Origin: Niallia circulans
GTDB taxonomy: Bacteria; Bacillota; Bacilli; Bacillales; Cytobacillaceae
DNA: 64,000 nucleotides
Direction of reading: 5' to 3'
NCBI RefSeq assembly: GCF_003726095.1
Contig: NZ_CP026031.1
Location: 496,001 to 560,000, forward strand
The notes beneath the pieces are model-generated. The model was not told the DNA's origin and searched no databases. It saw only the letters and a program-made list of their open reading frames with translations. Numbering within the stretch: position 1 is the stretch's first letter; each line of letters opens with the position of its first letter. Below, piece after piece: positions 44,320 through 55,806 of the stretch. The translations under genes and the position numbers were made by a program.

Positions 44320-45834
44320 ATGGCAATTGAGATTTATATTGTAATAGGAATTGTAGCATTTTTATTAATCGCACTTATTAGTATTTTTATGGCGAAATAT
44401 AAGACTGCAGGACCAGATGAAGCACTAATTGTAACAGGTAGTTATTTAGGTTCTAAAAATGTTCATGTCGATGAATCAGGAAATAAAATTAAAATTATTA
44501 GGGGCGGAGGGACATTTATTCTCCCGGTTTTCCAGCAATCAGAACCTCTGAGTTTATTATCTAGTAAATTAGATGTTTCAACACCGGAAGTATATACAGA
44601 ACAAGGCGTTCCAGTTATGGCAGACGGCACAGCTATTATTAAAATTGGTGGTTCTATTGGTGAAATTGCCACTGCAGCTGAACAGTTTCTAGGAAAAACA
44701 AAACAAGATCGTGAAAATGAAGCAAGAGAAGTATTAGAAGGCCATTTACGCTCTATTTTAGGTAGTATGACAGTCGAAGAAATTTATAAAAATCGAGATA
44801 AGTTTTCGCAAGAGGTCCAAAGGGTTGCTTCTCATGACTTAGCAAAAATGGGTCTAGTCATTGTATCCTTCACGATTAAAGATGTCAGAGATAAAAACGG
44901 ATACTTAGAATCGCTTGGTAAACCAAGAATTGCCCAAGTTAAACGCGATGCAGATATCGCAACAGCTGAGGCAGATAAAGAAACAAGAATCAAAAAAGCC
45001 GAAGCAGATAAAGATGCTAAAAAGGCAGAATTAGAAAGAGCAACAGAGATTGCCGAAGCAGAAAAAGAAAATCAAATGAAAATTGCTGATTATAGAAGAG
45101 AGCAAGATGTTGCAAAAGCACGTGCTGACCAAGCATATGATTTAGAAAGCGCTCGATCTAAGCAAGAAGTTACTGAGCAAGAAATGCAAATTAAGATCAT
45201 TGAAAGACAGAAACAAATTGAGTTGGAAGAAAAAGAGATTTTAAGAAGAGAAAAGCAGTATGATTCAGAGGTTAAAAAGAAAGCAGATGCAGATCGTTAT
45301 GCAATGGAGCAGGCTGCCGAAGCGAATAAACGCCGTGAAATTGCCGAAGCGGATGCGAATCAATATCGAATTGAATCACAAGCAAAAGCGGAAGCAGAAA
45401 AAGTGCGAGTAGATGGTTTAGCAAAAGCGGAAGCAGAAAAAGCAAAAGGGGAAACAGAAGCAGAAATTATCCGCTTAAAAGGTTTGGCTGAAGCGGAAGC
45501 AAAACGCAAAATTGCCGAAGCATATGCACAATATGGTCAAGCGGCAATCTTGGATATGGTACTTGATATGTTACCTGAATACGCAAAACAAGTAGCTAGT
45601 CCATTAGCTAATATCGATAAGATTACGGTTGTGGATACTGGAAGTGATGGCAGCAACGGTGGAGCAAATAAAGTGACAGGCTATGCAACAAACTTAATGT
45701 CAACAATGCAAGAATCATTAAAGGCATCTGCTGGAATCGATGTAAAAGAATTACTTGAAAATTTATCAGGCAAAGGAAATATTCGTCAGAGTATTAATGA
45801 GTTAAATGATAATTTAAGTAATAAAACAGAATAA
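44320..45834 (+). CDS. floT: Flotillin (YuaG)
   Basis: 504 residues. N-terminal hydrophobic anchor (about 4-25), then the SPFH/band-7 domain (TAGPDEALIVTGSYLG to about 200), then long coiled coils rich in Glu-Ala repeats (AEADKETRIKKAEADKDAKK, QAKAEAEKVRVDGLAKAEAE) and a C-terminal tail. It oligomerises into functional membrane microdomains that gather signalling and secretion proteins. Ribosome site AAAGGAGG precedes ATG 44320. Size matches B. subtilis FloT (509). Envelope stress control follows from the sigma-W promoter. Confidence 0.95.
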   Translation: MAIEIYIVIGIVAFLLIALISIFMAKYKTAGPDEALIVTGSYLGSKNVHVDESGNKIKIIRGGGTFILPVFQQSEPLSLLSSKLDVSTPEVYTEQGVPVMADGTAIIKIGGSIGEIATAAEQFLGKTKQDRENEAREVLEGHLRSILGSMTVEEIYKNRDKFSQEVQRVASHDLAKMGLVIVSFTIKDVRDKNGYLESLGKPRIAQVKRDADIATAEADKETRIKKAEADKDAKKAELERATEIAEAEKENQMKIADYRREQDVAKARADQAYDLESARSKQEVTEQEMQIKIIERQKQIELEEKEILRREKQYDSEVKKKADADRYAMEQAAEANKRREIAEADANQYRIESQAKAEAEKVRVDGLAKAEAEKAKGETEAEIIRLKGLAEAEAKRKIAEAYAQYGQAAILDMVLDMLPEYAKQVASPLANIDKITVVDTGSDGSNGGANKVTGYATNLMSTMQESLKASAGIDVKELLENLSGKGNIRQSINELNDNLSNKTE

Positions 45835-45840
45835 AGAAAA

Positions 45841-45876
45841 AAAGACTCATCTGAAATAAATTTCAGATGAGTCTTT
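45841..45876. terminator. Bidirectional terminator between floT and opuAC
   Basis: AAAGACTCATCTGAAA (45841-45856) pairs perfectly with TTTCAGATGAGTCTTT (45861-45876); A and T runs flank it. Confidence 0.92.
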
Positions 45877-45881
45877 TGGTG

Positions 45882-47618
<1,737 letters not shown>

Positions 47619-47619
<1 letters not shown>

Positions 47620-48857
47620 TATTCATTCCCCCCAACTAATACTGATTCTTCTGTTGGTGGAGTATTAATAAGCTCGTTGTTACCAGCAAGGGCTCCAATA
47701 ACTGCACCTCTAACGAGAATCCCTTTTAATCTCTTCTGCTCATCTATTACTGCAACTGGAATGATTGCAGTTGATACCTTATCAAAGAGATCAGCTAATA
47801 ATGTGTCACCTGTAACCGTAATTACATCTTTTTGTAAAATGGTTTCAATGCCTTCATTGTTTTCGGCAGCTGCACGGGCATCGTCAGCTGTAATTGCTCC
47901 GAGTAATTCTCTTTTCTTGTTCACGACATAGATGCTGGAAATTCCAAGTTTCTTCATCATTTGTAACGCGACACGAGGACCTTTTTCAATCGTGACTGCT
48001 TCTGCGCGTTTCATTATATGATTGGCAGTTAATACTTTCGATAAATCTACATCTTCGACAAATCGTTCCACATAATCATTGGAAGGATTCATTAATATTT
48101 CTTCTGGTGTTCCGACTTGAACAATGGTTCCATCTTTCATTAGCGCTATACGGTCGCCAATACGAAGTGCTTCGTCTAAATCATGTGTAATAAAAATGAT
48201 TGTTTTTTCCATATTTGATTGCAAGTCTAATAATTCGTCTTGCATATCTTTTCGAATGAGGGGATCAAGGGCACTAAATGCTTCATCCATTAGAAGAATA
48301 TCAGGGTCATTAGCTAAAGCGCGAGCAAGACCGACTCTTTGCTGCATTCCACCACTCAATTGGTCTGGATATTGGGATTCATACCCTGATAATCCAACTA
48401 ATTTAAGTGATTCAAGTGCACGTTCTTTTCTTGATGCTTTATCAATCCCTTGAATTTCTAAACCATATTCTGCATTTTCCAATATTGTTCGATGAGGGAG
48501 TAGAGCGAATTTTTGGAAGACCATACTTATTTTTTCTCTGCGTACTTTACGTAAATCTTCTTTTGACATTTTTACGATGTCTTTCCCATCAATATAAATG
48601 TTCCCGATTGTAGGATCAATCAGACGATTAAACATACGTACTAATGTTGATTTACCACTACCGGATAGTCCCATAATAACAAATATCTCACCAGGATTTA
48701 CTTCAAAACTAGCCTTGTTTACACCGACTGTTGCTCCTGTTTTTTTGAGGATATCTTTTTTTGATTCACCACTATTTAATAGTTGAATTGCTTTTTTTGC
48801 GTTTTTGCCGAAAATCTTTGTGACATTTTCGACTTTTAATTTTGCCATACTTTCCAT
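47619..48857 (-). CDS. opuAA: Glycine betaine ABC transporter ATP-binding protein with CBS domains
   Basis: 412 residues. Walker A GLSGSGKSTLVRM, signature LSGGMQQRVGLARALA, Walker B ILLMDEAFSALDP, and switch His FITHDLDE. Residues about 285-400 are two CBS domains (MKRAEAVTIEKGPRVALQMM and LQKDVITVTGDTLLADLFDK). In OpuA systems these respond to ionic strength and c-di-AMP. ATG follows AGAGGTGA. First gene of the operon, divergent from a GbsR-type repressor. Confidence 0.95.
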
Positions 48858-48905
48858 TCTTTCACCTCTTTAATTCTAAACGCTCTGTAAAGCGAGCCTA
48901 CATAT

Positions 48906-48935
48906 ATTATAGAAGATAATCAACAGACACTTCAA
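48906..48935 (-). promoter_or_regulatory. Sigma-A promoter of opuA
   Basis: On the minus strand TTGAAG (48930-48935), 18-bp spacer, TATAAT (48906-48911), about 49 bp before opuAA. Confidence 0.65.
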
Positions 48936-49105
48936 ACTGTATAATCAGTTAAAATGATTCATTCTGAACGTACAGAAAAAACTGAATGAACCGTAGGATG
49001 TATATTCTTAATAATGCGCTCAAATGCTTCCATATACTATCTAGGTTGTTACTTTACATTTTTTTTATTCATGTTAATCTATAAACAGAAAAAGCATTTA
49101 AGTAC

Positions 49106-49141
49106 TTGATTATTGATTCACCTTGATTATTGAAATAATCA
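49106..49141. promoter_or_regulatory. Candidate GbsR-type operator
   Basis: TTGATTATTGA occurs at 49106-49116 and 49123-49133, 17 bp apart. The second copy forms the perfect inverted repeat TGATTATTGAAATAATCA (49124-49141), which overlaps the -35 of the regulator gene. Confidence 0.5.
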
Positions 49142-49158
49142 TTATTACAATGTATAAG
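49130..49158 (+). promoter_or_regulatory. Promoter of the GbsR-type gene
   Basis: TTGAAA (49130-49135), 17-bp spacer, TATAAG (49153-49158), 29 bp before ATG. Confidence 0.55.
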
Positions 49159-49187
49159 TAAACATATAATATGGATGTGAATGATAA

Positions 49188-49724
49188 ATGACGGATAGGG
49201 AGCAGTTAAATATTGCTCGAGAGAGAGTGATTGATTCCGTAGCCCAAAACATGGATTTATATGGAGTGACTGAATCGATTGGTAGATTATATGGGATGCT
49301 ATTATTCCAGAAAAATCCGATGACGCTTGACGAAATGAAAGAAGAGCTAGGAATGAGTAAAACTAGTATGAGTACTTCGGTTAGAACCTTGCTTGAATTG
49401 AAAATGGTGGACAAAGTATGGCGAAAAGGTGTTCGAAAAGATTTATATAGAGCAGAAGAAGATTGGTATCAAACATTTATCGATTATTTCACGATTAAAT
49501 GGCGGTTAGCAATTACTGAAAATATATATGCAATTGAGAAATCAATGAATGAAATAAAAGTATTAATGAATAAAGAAGGAATATCTGAAGATGTTATAAA
49601 AGATGCAACCAATGATTTAGAGAAAATGAAATATGCGCTTGATTATTATGATTGGCTTGAACGTTTTGTAGATAGTTTAGAATCACATGAAATTTTTAAT
49701 TTCATTCCCAAAAATAAAGAATAA
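49188..49724 (+). CDS. gbsR: GbsR/OpcR-type MarR-family repressor
   Basis: 178 residues. The winged-helix core reads QNMDLYGVTESIGRLYGMLL, then LDEMKEELGMSKTSMSTSVRTLLELKMVDKVWRKGVRKDLY, nearly the sequence I know for B. subtilis GbsR. An aromatic helix EEDWYQTFIDYFTIKWR follows. GbsR senses choline and controls choline uptake and betaine synthesis; OpcR relatives control transporters. Here it is divergent from opuA and probably represses it. No gbsAB genes are in the window, so the choline link is inferred. Confidence 0.9.
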   Translation: MTDREQLNIARERVIDSVAQNMDLYGVTESIGRLYGMLLFQKNPMTLDEMKEELGMSKTSMSTSVRTLLELKMVDKVWRKGVRKDLYRAEEDWYQTFIDYFTIKWRLAITENIYAIEKSMNEIKVLMNKEGISEDVIKDATNDLEKMKYALDYYDWLERFVDSLESHEIFNFIPKNKE

Positions 49725-49734
49725 AAGAATAGTT

Positions 49735-49789
49735 AAAGGTGCTATCTTCTAAGTTTTTTATTAAAAAACTTAGAAGATAGCACCTTTTT
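49735..49789 (+). terminator. Terminator of the gbsR-type gene
   Basis: AAAGGTGCTATCTTCTAAG and its complement form about 25 paired bases around a short A/T loop, then TTTTT. Confidence 0.93.
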
Positions 49790-49961
49790 GTAGTCTAAAT
49801 AGATGTATGAAGAAAATTTGACAATCAAATATGAAACGAAAAAAATATCACAATAGCCTAAGGATAACTGGTTAAAAAACCTAAAAAATGTGCATTTGTC
49901 TATCGCACATTTTCAATTCTTGAATAGGATATATGGAATCAAAAAAAGGAGGTTTTTATTC
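49790..49961. other. Spacer before yjcZ-like genes
   Basis: AT-rich. TGTGCATTTGTCTATCGCACA (from 49889) has short TGTGC/GCACA arms but no clear role. Confidence 0.25.
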
Positions 49962-50066
49962 ATGGGTGAAGTTGGAGTAGGTTACGGCGGAGGTTTCGCT
50001 CTTTTAGTAGTATTGTTTATTTTATTGGTGATTATTGGTGCTTCTTGGGGTTACGGCGGATTTTAA
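49962..50066 (+). CDS. YjcZ-family mini sporulation protein, first copy
   Basis: 34 residues: [20 protein letters not shown], then IIGASWGYGGF. One membrane helix flanked by Gly/Tyr-rich ends, as in the YjcZ family of sporulation proteins. AAAAGGAGG lies nine to ten bases before ATG. Function unknown; the family is found in spore formers. Confidence 0.88.
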   Translation: MGEVGVGYGGGFALLVVLFILLVIIGASWGYGGF

Positions 50067-50106
50067 TTAATTCGTAACGAAACAGATATTAAAAGGAGGA
50101 AATAGA

Positions 50107-50241
50107 ATGTACGGATATGGTTGTGGATATCCTGGCTATGGTTCTGGCTATGGTGGTGCAGGTTACGGCGGAGGTTTCGCTTTAATCGTTGTTTTATTCA
50201 TTCTTTTAATCATTGTGGGTGCAGCTTGCTTTAAATGGTAA
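50107..50241 (+). CDS. YjcZ-family mini sporulation protein, second copy
   Basis: 44 residues. A Gly/Tyr-rich head ([20 protein letters not shown]) is followed by a helix ([20 protein letters not shown]) and a CFKW tail. The core GYGGGFAL...VLFIL repeats that of the first copy, so the two arose by duplication. AAAGGAGG precedes ATG 50107. Confidence 0.88.
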   Translation: MYGYGCGYPGYGSGYGGAGYGGGFALIVVLFILLIIVGAACFKW

Positions 50242-50391
50242 AATAATGAAAAAATGAAGGCTGATTCGATGAGTCAGTCTTCTTTTAATGGTAATAAGTA
50301 AAGCGAATAAAGTGCATACTATTATATTTGAGGAGTCTTAACTATTTGCTAAAATAAAGAGAGAAGATGTGTGTTAGGGGGAAATGAATAG

Positions 50392-51105
50392 ATGGATTCC
50401 TTAGTTTCATTTATAAAGTCTGCTAATTATTTTGTTATATTTACTGGTGCTGGGATGTCAACAGAGAGCGGATTGCCTGATTTTAGATCTGCTAATAAAG
50501 GATTATGGACTGCTGAAAAGAAACAATATCTTTCCAGTACGAGTGCCTTAAATAATCATGTGCAAGAATTTATTGAGTTTTATCGAAATCGAGTTCAAGG
50601 CATTCATGAATTTAAGCCGCATAATGGCTATTACATACTAAGTGATTGGGAAAGAAAAGGCTATTTAAAACAAATCATCACACAAAATGTGGATGGGTTT
50701 CACGAAGAAGCTGGAAATGAGAAAGTTGCTGAATTGCATGGAACATTAAAAAAGGTTCATTGTGAAACGTGTGGAAAGAATTATCCTAGTGATGAATATT
50801 TACATGACAATTATTTATGCAGTTGTGGAGGGATACTAAGACCTTCCATTGTCCTTTTTGGAGAAATGCTCCCAGAACAGCCATTTTTTACAGCGGAAGA
50901 GGCAGCCATAAATTCAGACGTCTTTTTAGTTTTAGGGTCCTCTTTATCCGTTTCACCAGCAAATCAATTTCCATTACTTGCAAAGCAAACAGGTGCTAAA
51001 CTAATCATTATCAATAAAGAGCCAACCCAAATGGATGGTATTGCTGACATTGTCATTCATGAATCAATTGGAAAGGTATTAGAAGAAATTAATCTTAAGC
51101 TATAA
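50392..51105 (+). CDS. Sir2-family NAD-dependent protein deacylase
   Basis: 237 residues. NAD pocket FTGAGMSTESGLPDFRS, catalytic-site ITQNVDGFHEEAG with the TQNxD motif, and the active His in AELHGTLKK. A four-Cys zinc site is formed by CETCGKNYP and CSCGG. SIVLFGEMLP and VLGSSLSVSPANQ close the fold. It removes acetyl or other acyl groups from lysines; the B. subtilis counterpart is SrtN. ATG follows AGGGGGA. Monocistronic. Confidence 0.94.
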   Translation: MDSLVSFIKSANYFVIFTGAGMSTESGLPDFRSANKGLWTAEKKQYLSSTSALNNHVQEFIEFYRNRVQGIHEFKPHNGYYILSDWERKGYLKQIITQNVDGFHEEAGNEKVAELHGTLKKVHCETCGKNYPSDEYLHDNYLCSCGGILRPSIVLFGEMLPEQPFFTAEEAAINSDVFLVLGSSLSVSPANQFPLLAKQTGAKLIIINKEPTQMDGIADIVIHESIGKVLEEINLKL

Positions 51106-51276
51106 TGTCCGTCAAACGGTTGAAAATAAATAAGATGGATGGATTCTCATGAAATAAAAGAAAAATAGTAAAAATAAAAGTAGCCGAATACATTTAAATC
51201 CATTGCAAACTTTGATATATCGAGATAATATAAGGGAATGGACTAAATTTGAATGCGTAAAAGAGAGGAAAGTAAC

Positions 51277-52857
51277 ATGTCAAAGAATTTTAAACAGGAT
51301 GTACTATCTCGTCGCACCTTTGCGATTATTTCCCATCCAGATGCTGGAAAAACAACGTTAACGGAAAAGTTATTATTATTTGGCGGAGCAATTAGAGATG
51401 CTGGAACAGTAAAAGGGAAGAAAACAGGAAAATATGCGACAAGTGACTGGATGGAAATAGAAAAGCAAAGAGGAATTTCTGTTACATCAAGTGTGATGCA
51501 ATTTGACTACAAAAATGCACGAGTAAATATTTTGGATACACCTGGACACCAAGATTTTAGTGAAGATACTTATCGTACTCTTACAGCTGTGGATAGTGCT
51601 GTTATGATAATTGATTCGGCAAAAGGAATAGAGGAACAAACGTTAAAGTTATTTAAAGTGTGTAAGATGAGAGGTATTCCTATTTTTACATTTATTAATA
51701 AATTAGATCGCCAAGGGAAGCCGCCTCTTGAATTACTTGCGGAATTAGAAGAAGTAATGGGGATTGAGTCTTATCCAATGAATTGGCCGATCGGAATGGG
51801 GAAAGAATTTTTAGGTATATATGATCGTTTTTACAATCGAATTGAGCAGTTCCGTGTAGAAGATAAAGAACGATATGTTGATCTAAATGAAGATGGAGAG
51901 ATTGAAGGGGATCATCCAATTAAACAGGATTCTTTATATGATCAAACATTAGAAGAAATCATGCTTTTAAATGAAGCGGGGAATGAGTTTTCGGAAGAGA
52001 AAATTAATAATGGTGATTTAACACCTGTATTTTTTGGTAGTGCATTAAGCAACTTTGGGGTACAAACATTTTTAGAAACATATTTGCAATTTGCACCGTC
52101 TCCACAAGCTAGAAAATCTACCATAGGAGAGATCGATCCTTTATCAGAAGAGTTTTCAGGGTTCATTTTTAAAATTCAAGCGAATATGAATCCGGCTCAC
52201 CGTGATCGTATCGCGTTTTTACGTATTTGTTCTGGGAAATTTGAAAGAGGAATGATGGTTAATTTACCAAGAACAGGGAAGCAAGTAAAGTTAGCGCAAT
52301 CTACACAATTTATGGCTGATGATCGAAGTACCGTTAATGAGGCGGTTAGTGGAGATATTATTGGGTTGTATGATCCAGGTTTTTATCAAATTGGCGATAC
52401 GTTAACGGTTAGCAAGAATGCTTACCAATATGAAAAACTACCTCAATTTACACCAGAACTTTTTGTAAAGGTAACGGCAAAGAATGTAATGAAACAAAAA
52501 CATTTCCATAAAGGCATTCAGCAGCTCGTACAAGAAGGTGCAATTCAGTTATATAAGACTGTCAAAACAGAAGATTATTTGCTGGGAGCAGTTGGTCAGC
52601 TACAATTTGAAGTATTTGAGCATCGAATGAGAAATGAGTACAATGTAGAAGTAATTATGGAGCATGTAGGTTCGAAAATTGCCCGTTGGTTAGTGGATGA
52701 AGAGGTAAATGAAAATCTTTCTAGTGGAAGAAGTCTGCTAGTAGAGGATCGTTACGGCAAAAAAGCATTTTTATTTGAAAATGAATTTGCATTAAGATGG
52801 TTCCAAGATAAAAATCCAGAAGTAAAATTATATAATCCGATGGATGAACAAGAATAA
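51277..52857 (+). CDS. prfC: Peptide chain release factor 3
   Basis: 526-residue translational GTPase that recycles RF1/RF2 from the ribosome. G1 is [17 protein letters not shown]2 includes [13 protein letters not shown]3 is [15 protein letters not shown]4 is FINKLDRQG. Domain II and III follow ([17 protein letters not shown] region, [18 protein letters not shown]), which distinguish RF3 from EF-G. ATG 51277 follows GAGAGGAA; the frame is open to 51253. RF3 is patchy in Firmicutes and, to my knowledge, missing in B. subtilis. Confidence 0.95.
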   Translation: MSKNFKQDVLSRRTFAIISHPDAGKTTLTEKLLLFGGAIRDAGTVKGKKTGKYATSDWMEIEKQRGISVTSSVMQFDYKNARVNILDTPGHQDFSEDTYRTLTAVDSAVMIIDSAKGIEEQTLKLFKVCKMRGIPIFTFINKLDRQGKPPLELLAELEEVMGIESYPMNWPIGMGKEFLGIYDRFYNRIEQFRVEDKERYVDLNEDGEIEGDHPIKQDSLYDQTLEEIMLLNEAGNEFSEEKINNGDLTPVFFGSALSNFGVQTFLETYLQFAPSPQARKSTIGEIDPLSEEFSGFIFKIQANMNPAHRDRIAFLRICSGKFERGMMVNLPRTGKQVKLAQSTQFMADDRSTVNEAVSGDIIGLYDPGFYQIGDTLTVSKNAYQYEKLPQFTPELFVKVTAKNVMKQKHFHKGIQQLVQEGAIQLYKTVKTEDYLLGAVGQLQFEVFEHRMRNEYNVEVIMEHVGSKIARWLVDEEVNENLSSGRSLLVEDRYGKKAFLFENEFALRWFQDKNPEVKLYNPMDEQE

Positions 52858-52868
52858 TTCAGTAAAAG

Positions 52869-52935
52869 AAGAGATTATTGCAAAAGGATTCTACCTGTTT
52901 TAAATGGAGATTCTTTTGTAAATAGTCTCTTTTTT
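52869..52935 (+). terminator. Terminator of prfC
   Basis: AGAGATTATTGCAAAAGGAT pairs imperfectly with the segment from 52907 (ATTCTTTTGTAAATAGTCTCT), followed by TTTTTT. Confidence 0.75.
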
Positions 52936-53229
52936 GATGTAATGGAAAATAGCTCTATGTTGAAATCATGTCAGATTTTCGAACATAAGAAAAGGGGAGG
53001 GAAGGAGAAGGGACAAGTGTTTATTATAAAATTTCAGATTTTTGTTATTCTGAAATAATTTTATTTGATGGGAAGTAGATATATACTATCTTTTTTCTGA
53101 AATAAAAGCGGGTGGATGGTTTTTGTAGCGAGTAAAAAAGAAAGTCTTTCGGTATACGAATTACTGATATATAAGGTTTTTGTAAATCTAAACAAAAACG
53201 AAAATGTTTAAAATGTTTTCATAATTAAA
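52936..53229. other. Intergenic region between prfC and the aap promoter
   Basis: About 290 bp of AT-rich sequence; no gene or strong hairpin seen. Confidence 0.3.
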
Positions 53230-53244
53230 AGTTTTCAAAAAACT
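53230..53244. promoter_or_regulatory. CodY-like box before aapJ
   Basis: AGTTTTCAAAAAACT matches CodY consensus AATTTTCWGAAAATT at 12 of 15 positions and is itself an inverted repeat. It abuts the -35 of the aapJ promoter. Confidence 0.5.
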
Positions 53245-53246
53245 AT

Positions 53247-53274
53247 TTGTAATTCTAATAAAAATAGGTATAAT
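53247..53274 (+). promoter_or_regulatory. Sigma-A promoter of the aap operon
   Basis: TTGTAA (53247-53252), 16-bp spacer, TATAAT (53269-53274). A perfect inverted repeat TTAACAA/TTGTTAA (53296-53302, 53307-53313) lies just downstream and may be a second operator. The leader to aapJ is about 170 bp. Confidence 0.6.
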
Positions 53275-53454
53275 AAAAACATGATGTTATAAAAGTTAAC
53301 AAACAATTGTTAATAAGTTGGCTTTTTAATATCTAATAGGGCTGATACTAACATTCGATGTGATAAGAGTATTCTTGTAAGATAAATAGATTGAATATTC
53401 TTTTAATTAGAGTTTGCTAGTATCATAAAAACAAGATATAGGGGGATATATTGT

Positions 53455-54528
53455 ATGAAGAAAAGTTTGTCGCTTACTTTTAGTATTTTATTAGTACTTG
53501 TTCTAGCTTTAGCTGGCTGCTCAAGTAAGTCAGGATCAGATGGGGAAAGTACTAATGGTGCAAAAACAAGTTCTTCTAAAAGTTTACTTGAAACCATAAA
53601 AGAAAGAGGGACATTAAAAGCAGGTGTTAATGATGCTCTTCCTGGTTTTGGCTACATAGGTTCAGATGGGAAAAATACTGGTTTTGATGTTGATTTTGCA
53701 AGAGCGATTGCAGCTGGAGTTCTTGGAGATCCTTCTAAAATTGAATTTAGACCTCTATCAGCTACAGACCGCTTTACGGCAGTTCAATCTGGTGAAGTAG
53801 ATGTGTTAATTCGTAATACAACTTGGACAACAAACCGTGATGCTGAAGTGGGGCTAAGTTTTGCTCCAGTTACTTTCTATGATGGTCAAGGAATTATGGT
53901 TCCAAAGGATAGTGGAATCAAAACACTAAAAGATTTAGAGGGTAAAACAATTGGGGTAGAAACGGGAACAACAACCGAATTAAACTTAGCTGATCAGATG
54001 AAAGCAGCAGGTGTTAACTATACAGCACAAACATTTGATAATGCAGATGCTGTAATTGCTGCATATGAACAGGGTTCTATTGATGCTTGGACAACAGATA
54101 AATCGGGATTAGTTTCTCGCCAGTCTACTTTGCAGGACCCAGATGCTCATATTATTTTAGAAGAAACATTATCAAAAGAACCACTAGCTCCAGCAGTTAA
54201 AGATGGCGACGAAAAGTGGGCAGATGCAGTATCATGGATTGTATTTGCAACCATTCAAGCGGAAGAATTCGGTATTACCTCTCAAAACGTAGATGATTTC
54301 TTAACCAGTGAAAACCCAGAGATTAAGCGTCTTTTAGGAGTGGAAGGCAATCTAGGAGAACAGCTAGGATTAGCCAATGATTTTGCCTACCAAGTAATTA
54401 AACAAGTTGGTAACTATGGTGAAATTTACGAGCGGAATTTAGGTCCTGACACAGTGTTCAAATTAGAGCGTGCACAAAATGCGTTATATACTGATGGGGG
54501 ATTATTGTACTCTATTCCATTCCGTTAA
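53455..54528 (+). CDS. aapJ: General L-amino acid ABC transporter substrate-binding lipoprotein
   Basis: 357 residues. Lipobox LAGC (Cys22) marks a Gram-positive lipoprotein. The mature part is AapJ/BztA type: IKERGTLKAGVNDALPGFGY, GFDVDFARAIAAGVLGDPSK, DVLIRNTTWTTNRD, and the C-terminus DGGLLYSIPFR, which I know from rhizobial AapJ. It binds a broad range of L-amino acids. ATG follows AGGGGGA. First gene of aapJQMP; separated from aapQ by a hairpin. Confidence 0.92.
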   Translation: MKKSLSLTFSILLVLVLALAGCSSKSGSDGESTNGAKTSSSKSLLETIKERGTLKAGVNDALPGFGYIGSDGKNTGFDVDFARAIAAGVLGDPSKIEFRPLSATDRFTAVQSGEVDVLIRNTTWTTNRDAEVGLSFAPVTFYDGQGIMVPKDSGIKTLKDLEGKTIGVETGTTTELNLADQMKAAGVNYTAQTFDNADAVIAAYEQGSIDAWTTDKSGLVSRQSTLQDPDAHIILEETLSKEPLAPAVKDGDEKWADAVSWIVFATIQAEEFGITSQNVDDFLTSENPEIKRLLGVEGNLGEQLGLANDFAYQVIKQVGNYGEIYERNLGPDTVFKLERAQNALYTDGGLLYSIPFR

Positions 54529-54547
54529 TAGGTAATAACAGATAAAA

Positions 54548-54605
54548 ATATGGGGGGGCTCAAAAACCAAAGTGTCTAATCTATTTGAGATACCCCCTAT
54601 TCTTT
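54548..54605 (+). terminator. Intercistronic hairpin between aapJ and aapQ
   Basis: ATATGGGGGGGCTCAAA (54548-54564) pairs with TTTGAGATACCCCCTAT (54584-54600) with some mismatches, followed by TTCTTTT. Probably a partial terminator or mRNA stabiliser that raises the share of aapJ. Confidence 0.65.
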
Positions 54606-54625
54606 TAAGTGAGAGGTGAGAAATA

Positions 54626-55798
54626 GTGGAAATGAAAAAAACAACATCGACTCCTCTTTGGAGAAATAGAAAAGTGGTCCCGATAATTAGTCAAATTATT
54701 TTTGTTCTAATCGTAGGAATAGTAATTGCCTTTATGGTGAGAAATGTAATATCAGGTCTCGAACAAATAGGTTTAGTATTAGGATTAGACTACTTAAATC
54801 TAAAAGCATCTTTCCCTATAGCAGAATCTATTATTAGTTATACACCTGACGATCCTTATACACGTGCTTTATTAGTAGGATTATTAAATACACTTAAGGT
54901 TTCCGTTTTTGGGATTATCCTTGCAACTATTATTGGAGTCATTGTAGGAGTTGCAAGATTATCAAACAACTGGTTAGTCCGTAAAGTGGCAACAGTATAT
55001 GTTGAAATTTTTAGAAATACACCATTATTGGTTCAAATTTTCATTTGGAATTTTGCTGTTTTTTTACCAATGCCGAAAATTCAAGATGCTATATCGGTTG
55101 GGCCGTTTTATTTTTCAAATAGAGGTGCCTCTATTCCGTGGTTTACCTTACAGGATAATACGTTGATCTGGCTTGTCATTCTAATTTTTTTAATCGCAGG
55201 AAGCATAATTTTATTCAAAAAATTAACAAAAGTATCGATAGAATCAGGTAAGTCTACATATCCGTTCATTTCAAGTGTGGGATTAATAGTAATTGGAACG
55301 ATAATTATCTATATTATTTTAGGAAATGGACCACTTGGTTTTTCTGTTCCTGTATTTAATGGCAATTCATTTGAAGGAGGAACGTCATTATCCATCGGGT
55401 TTATGTCTGTTTTAGTTGCCTTAACAATCTATACATCAACCTATATTTCGGAAATTGTTCGTGCAGGAATAATGGGGGTTCCAAAAGGGCAGACAGAAGC
55501 TGCTAAAGCGCTTGGATTTAAAAGTCATACAGCACTTCGTTTAATTATTTTTCCGCAAGCAATTAGAATCATTATCCCGCCATTAACAAGCCAATATTTA
55601 AATTTAATAAAAAACTCAAGTTTAGCAATGGCTGTAGCATACCAAGATATTGTTGGAATCGGAAATACAATTATTAATCAGACAGGACATACATTAGAAA
55701 CTTTATTAATTGTTATTTCTGTGTATTTATTATTTAGCTTAACTACATCACTGTTAATGAATATTTTTAATAAAAAATTCCAGCTGGTAGAAAGGTAG
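54626..55798 (+). CDS. aapQ: General L-amino acid ABC transporter permease, AapQ type
   Basis: 390 residues, much longer than ordinary HisMQ permeases (about 220), as expected for AapQ/BztB with extra N-terminal helices and a central insertion. The permease core shows LLNTLKVSVFGIILATIIGVIVG, VEIFRNTPLLVQIF and the coupling loop GQTEAAKALGFKSHTALRLIIFPQA. Start GTG 54626 follows GAGGTGAG. Nine bases separate it from aapM. Confidence 0.92.
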   Translation: MEMKKTTSTPLWRNRKVVPIISQIIFVLIVGIVIAFMVRNVISGLEQIGLVLGLDYLNLKASFPIAESIISYTPDDPYTRALLVGLLNTLKVSVFGIILATIIGVIVGVARLSNNWLVRKVATVYVEIFRNTPLLVQIFIWNFAVFLPMPKIQDAISVGPFYFSNRGASIPWFTLQDNTLIWLVILIFLIAGSIILFKKLTKVSIESGKSTYPFISSVGLIVIGTIIIYIILGNGPLGFSVPVFNGNSFEGGTSLSIGFMSVLVALTIYTSTYISEIVRAGIMGVPKGQTEAAKALGFKSHTALRLIIFPQAIRIIIPPLTSQYLNLIKNSSLAMAVAYQDIVGIGNTIINQTGHTLETLLIVISVYLLFSLTTSLLMNIFNKKFQLVER

Positions 55799-55806
55799 GG
55801 AGGTAA

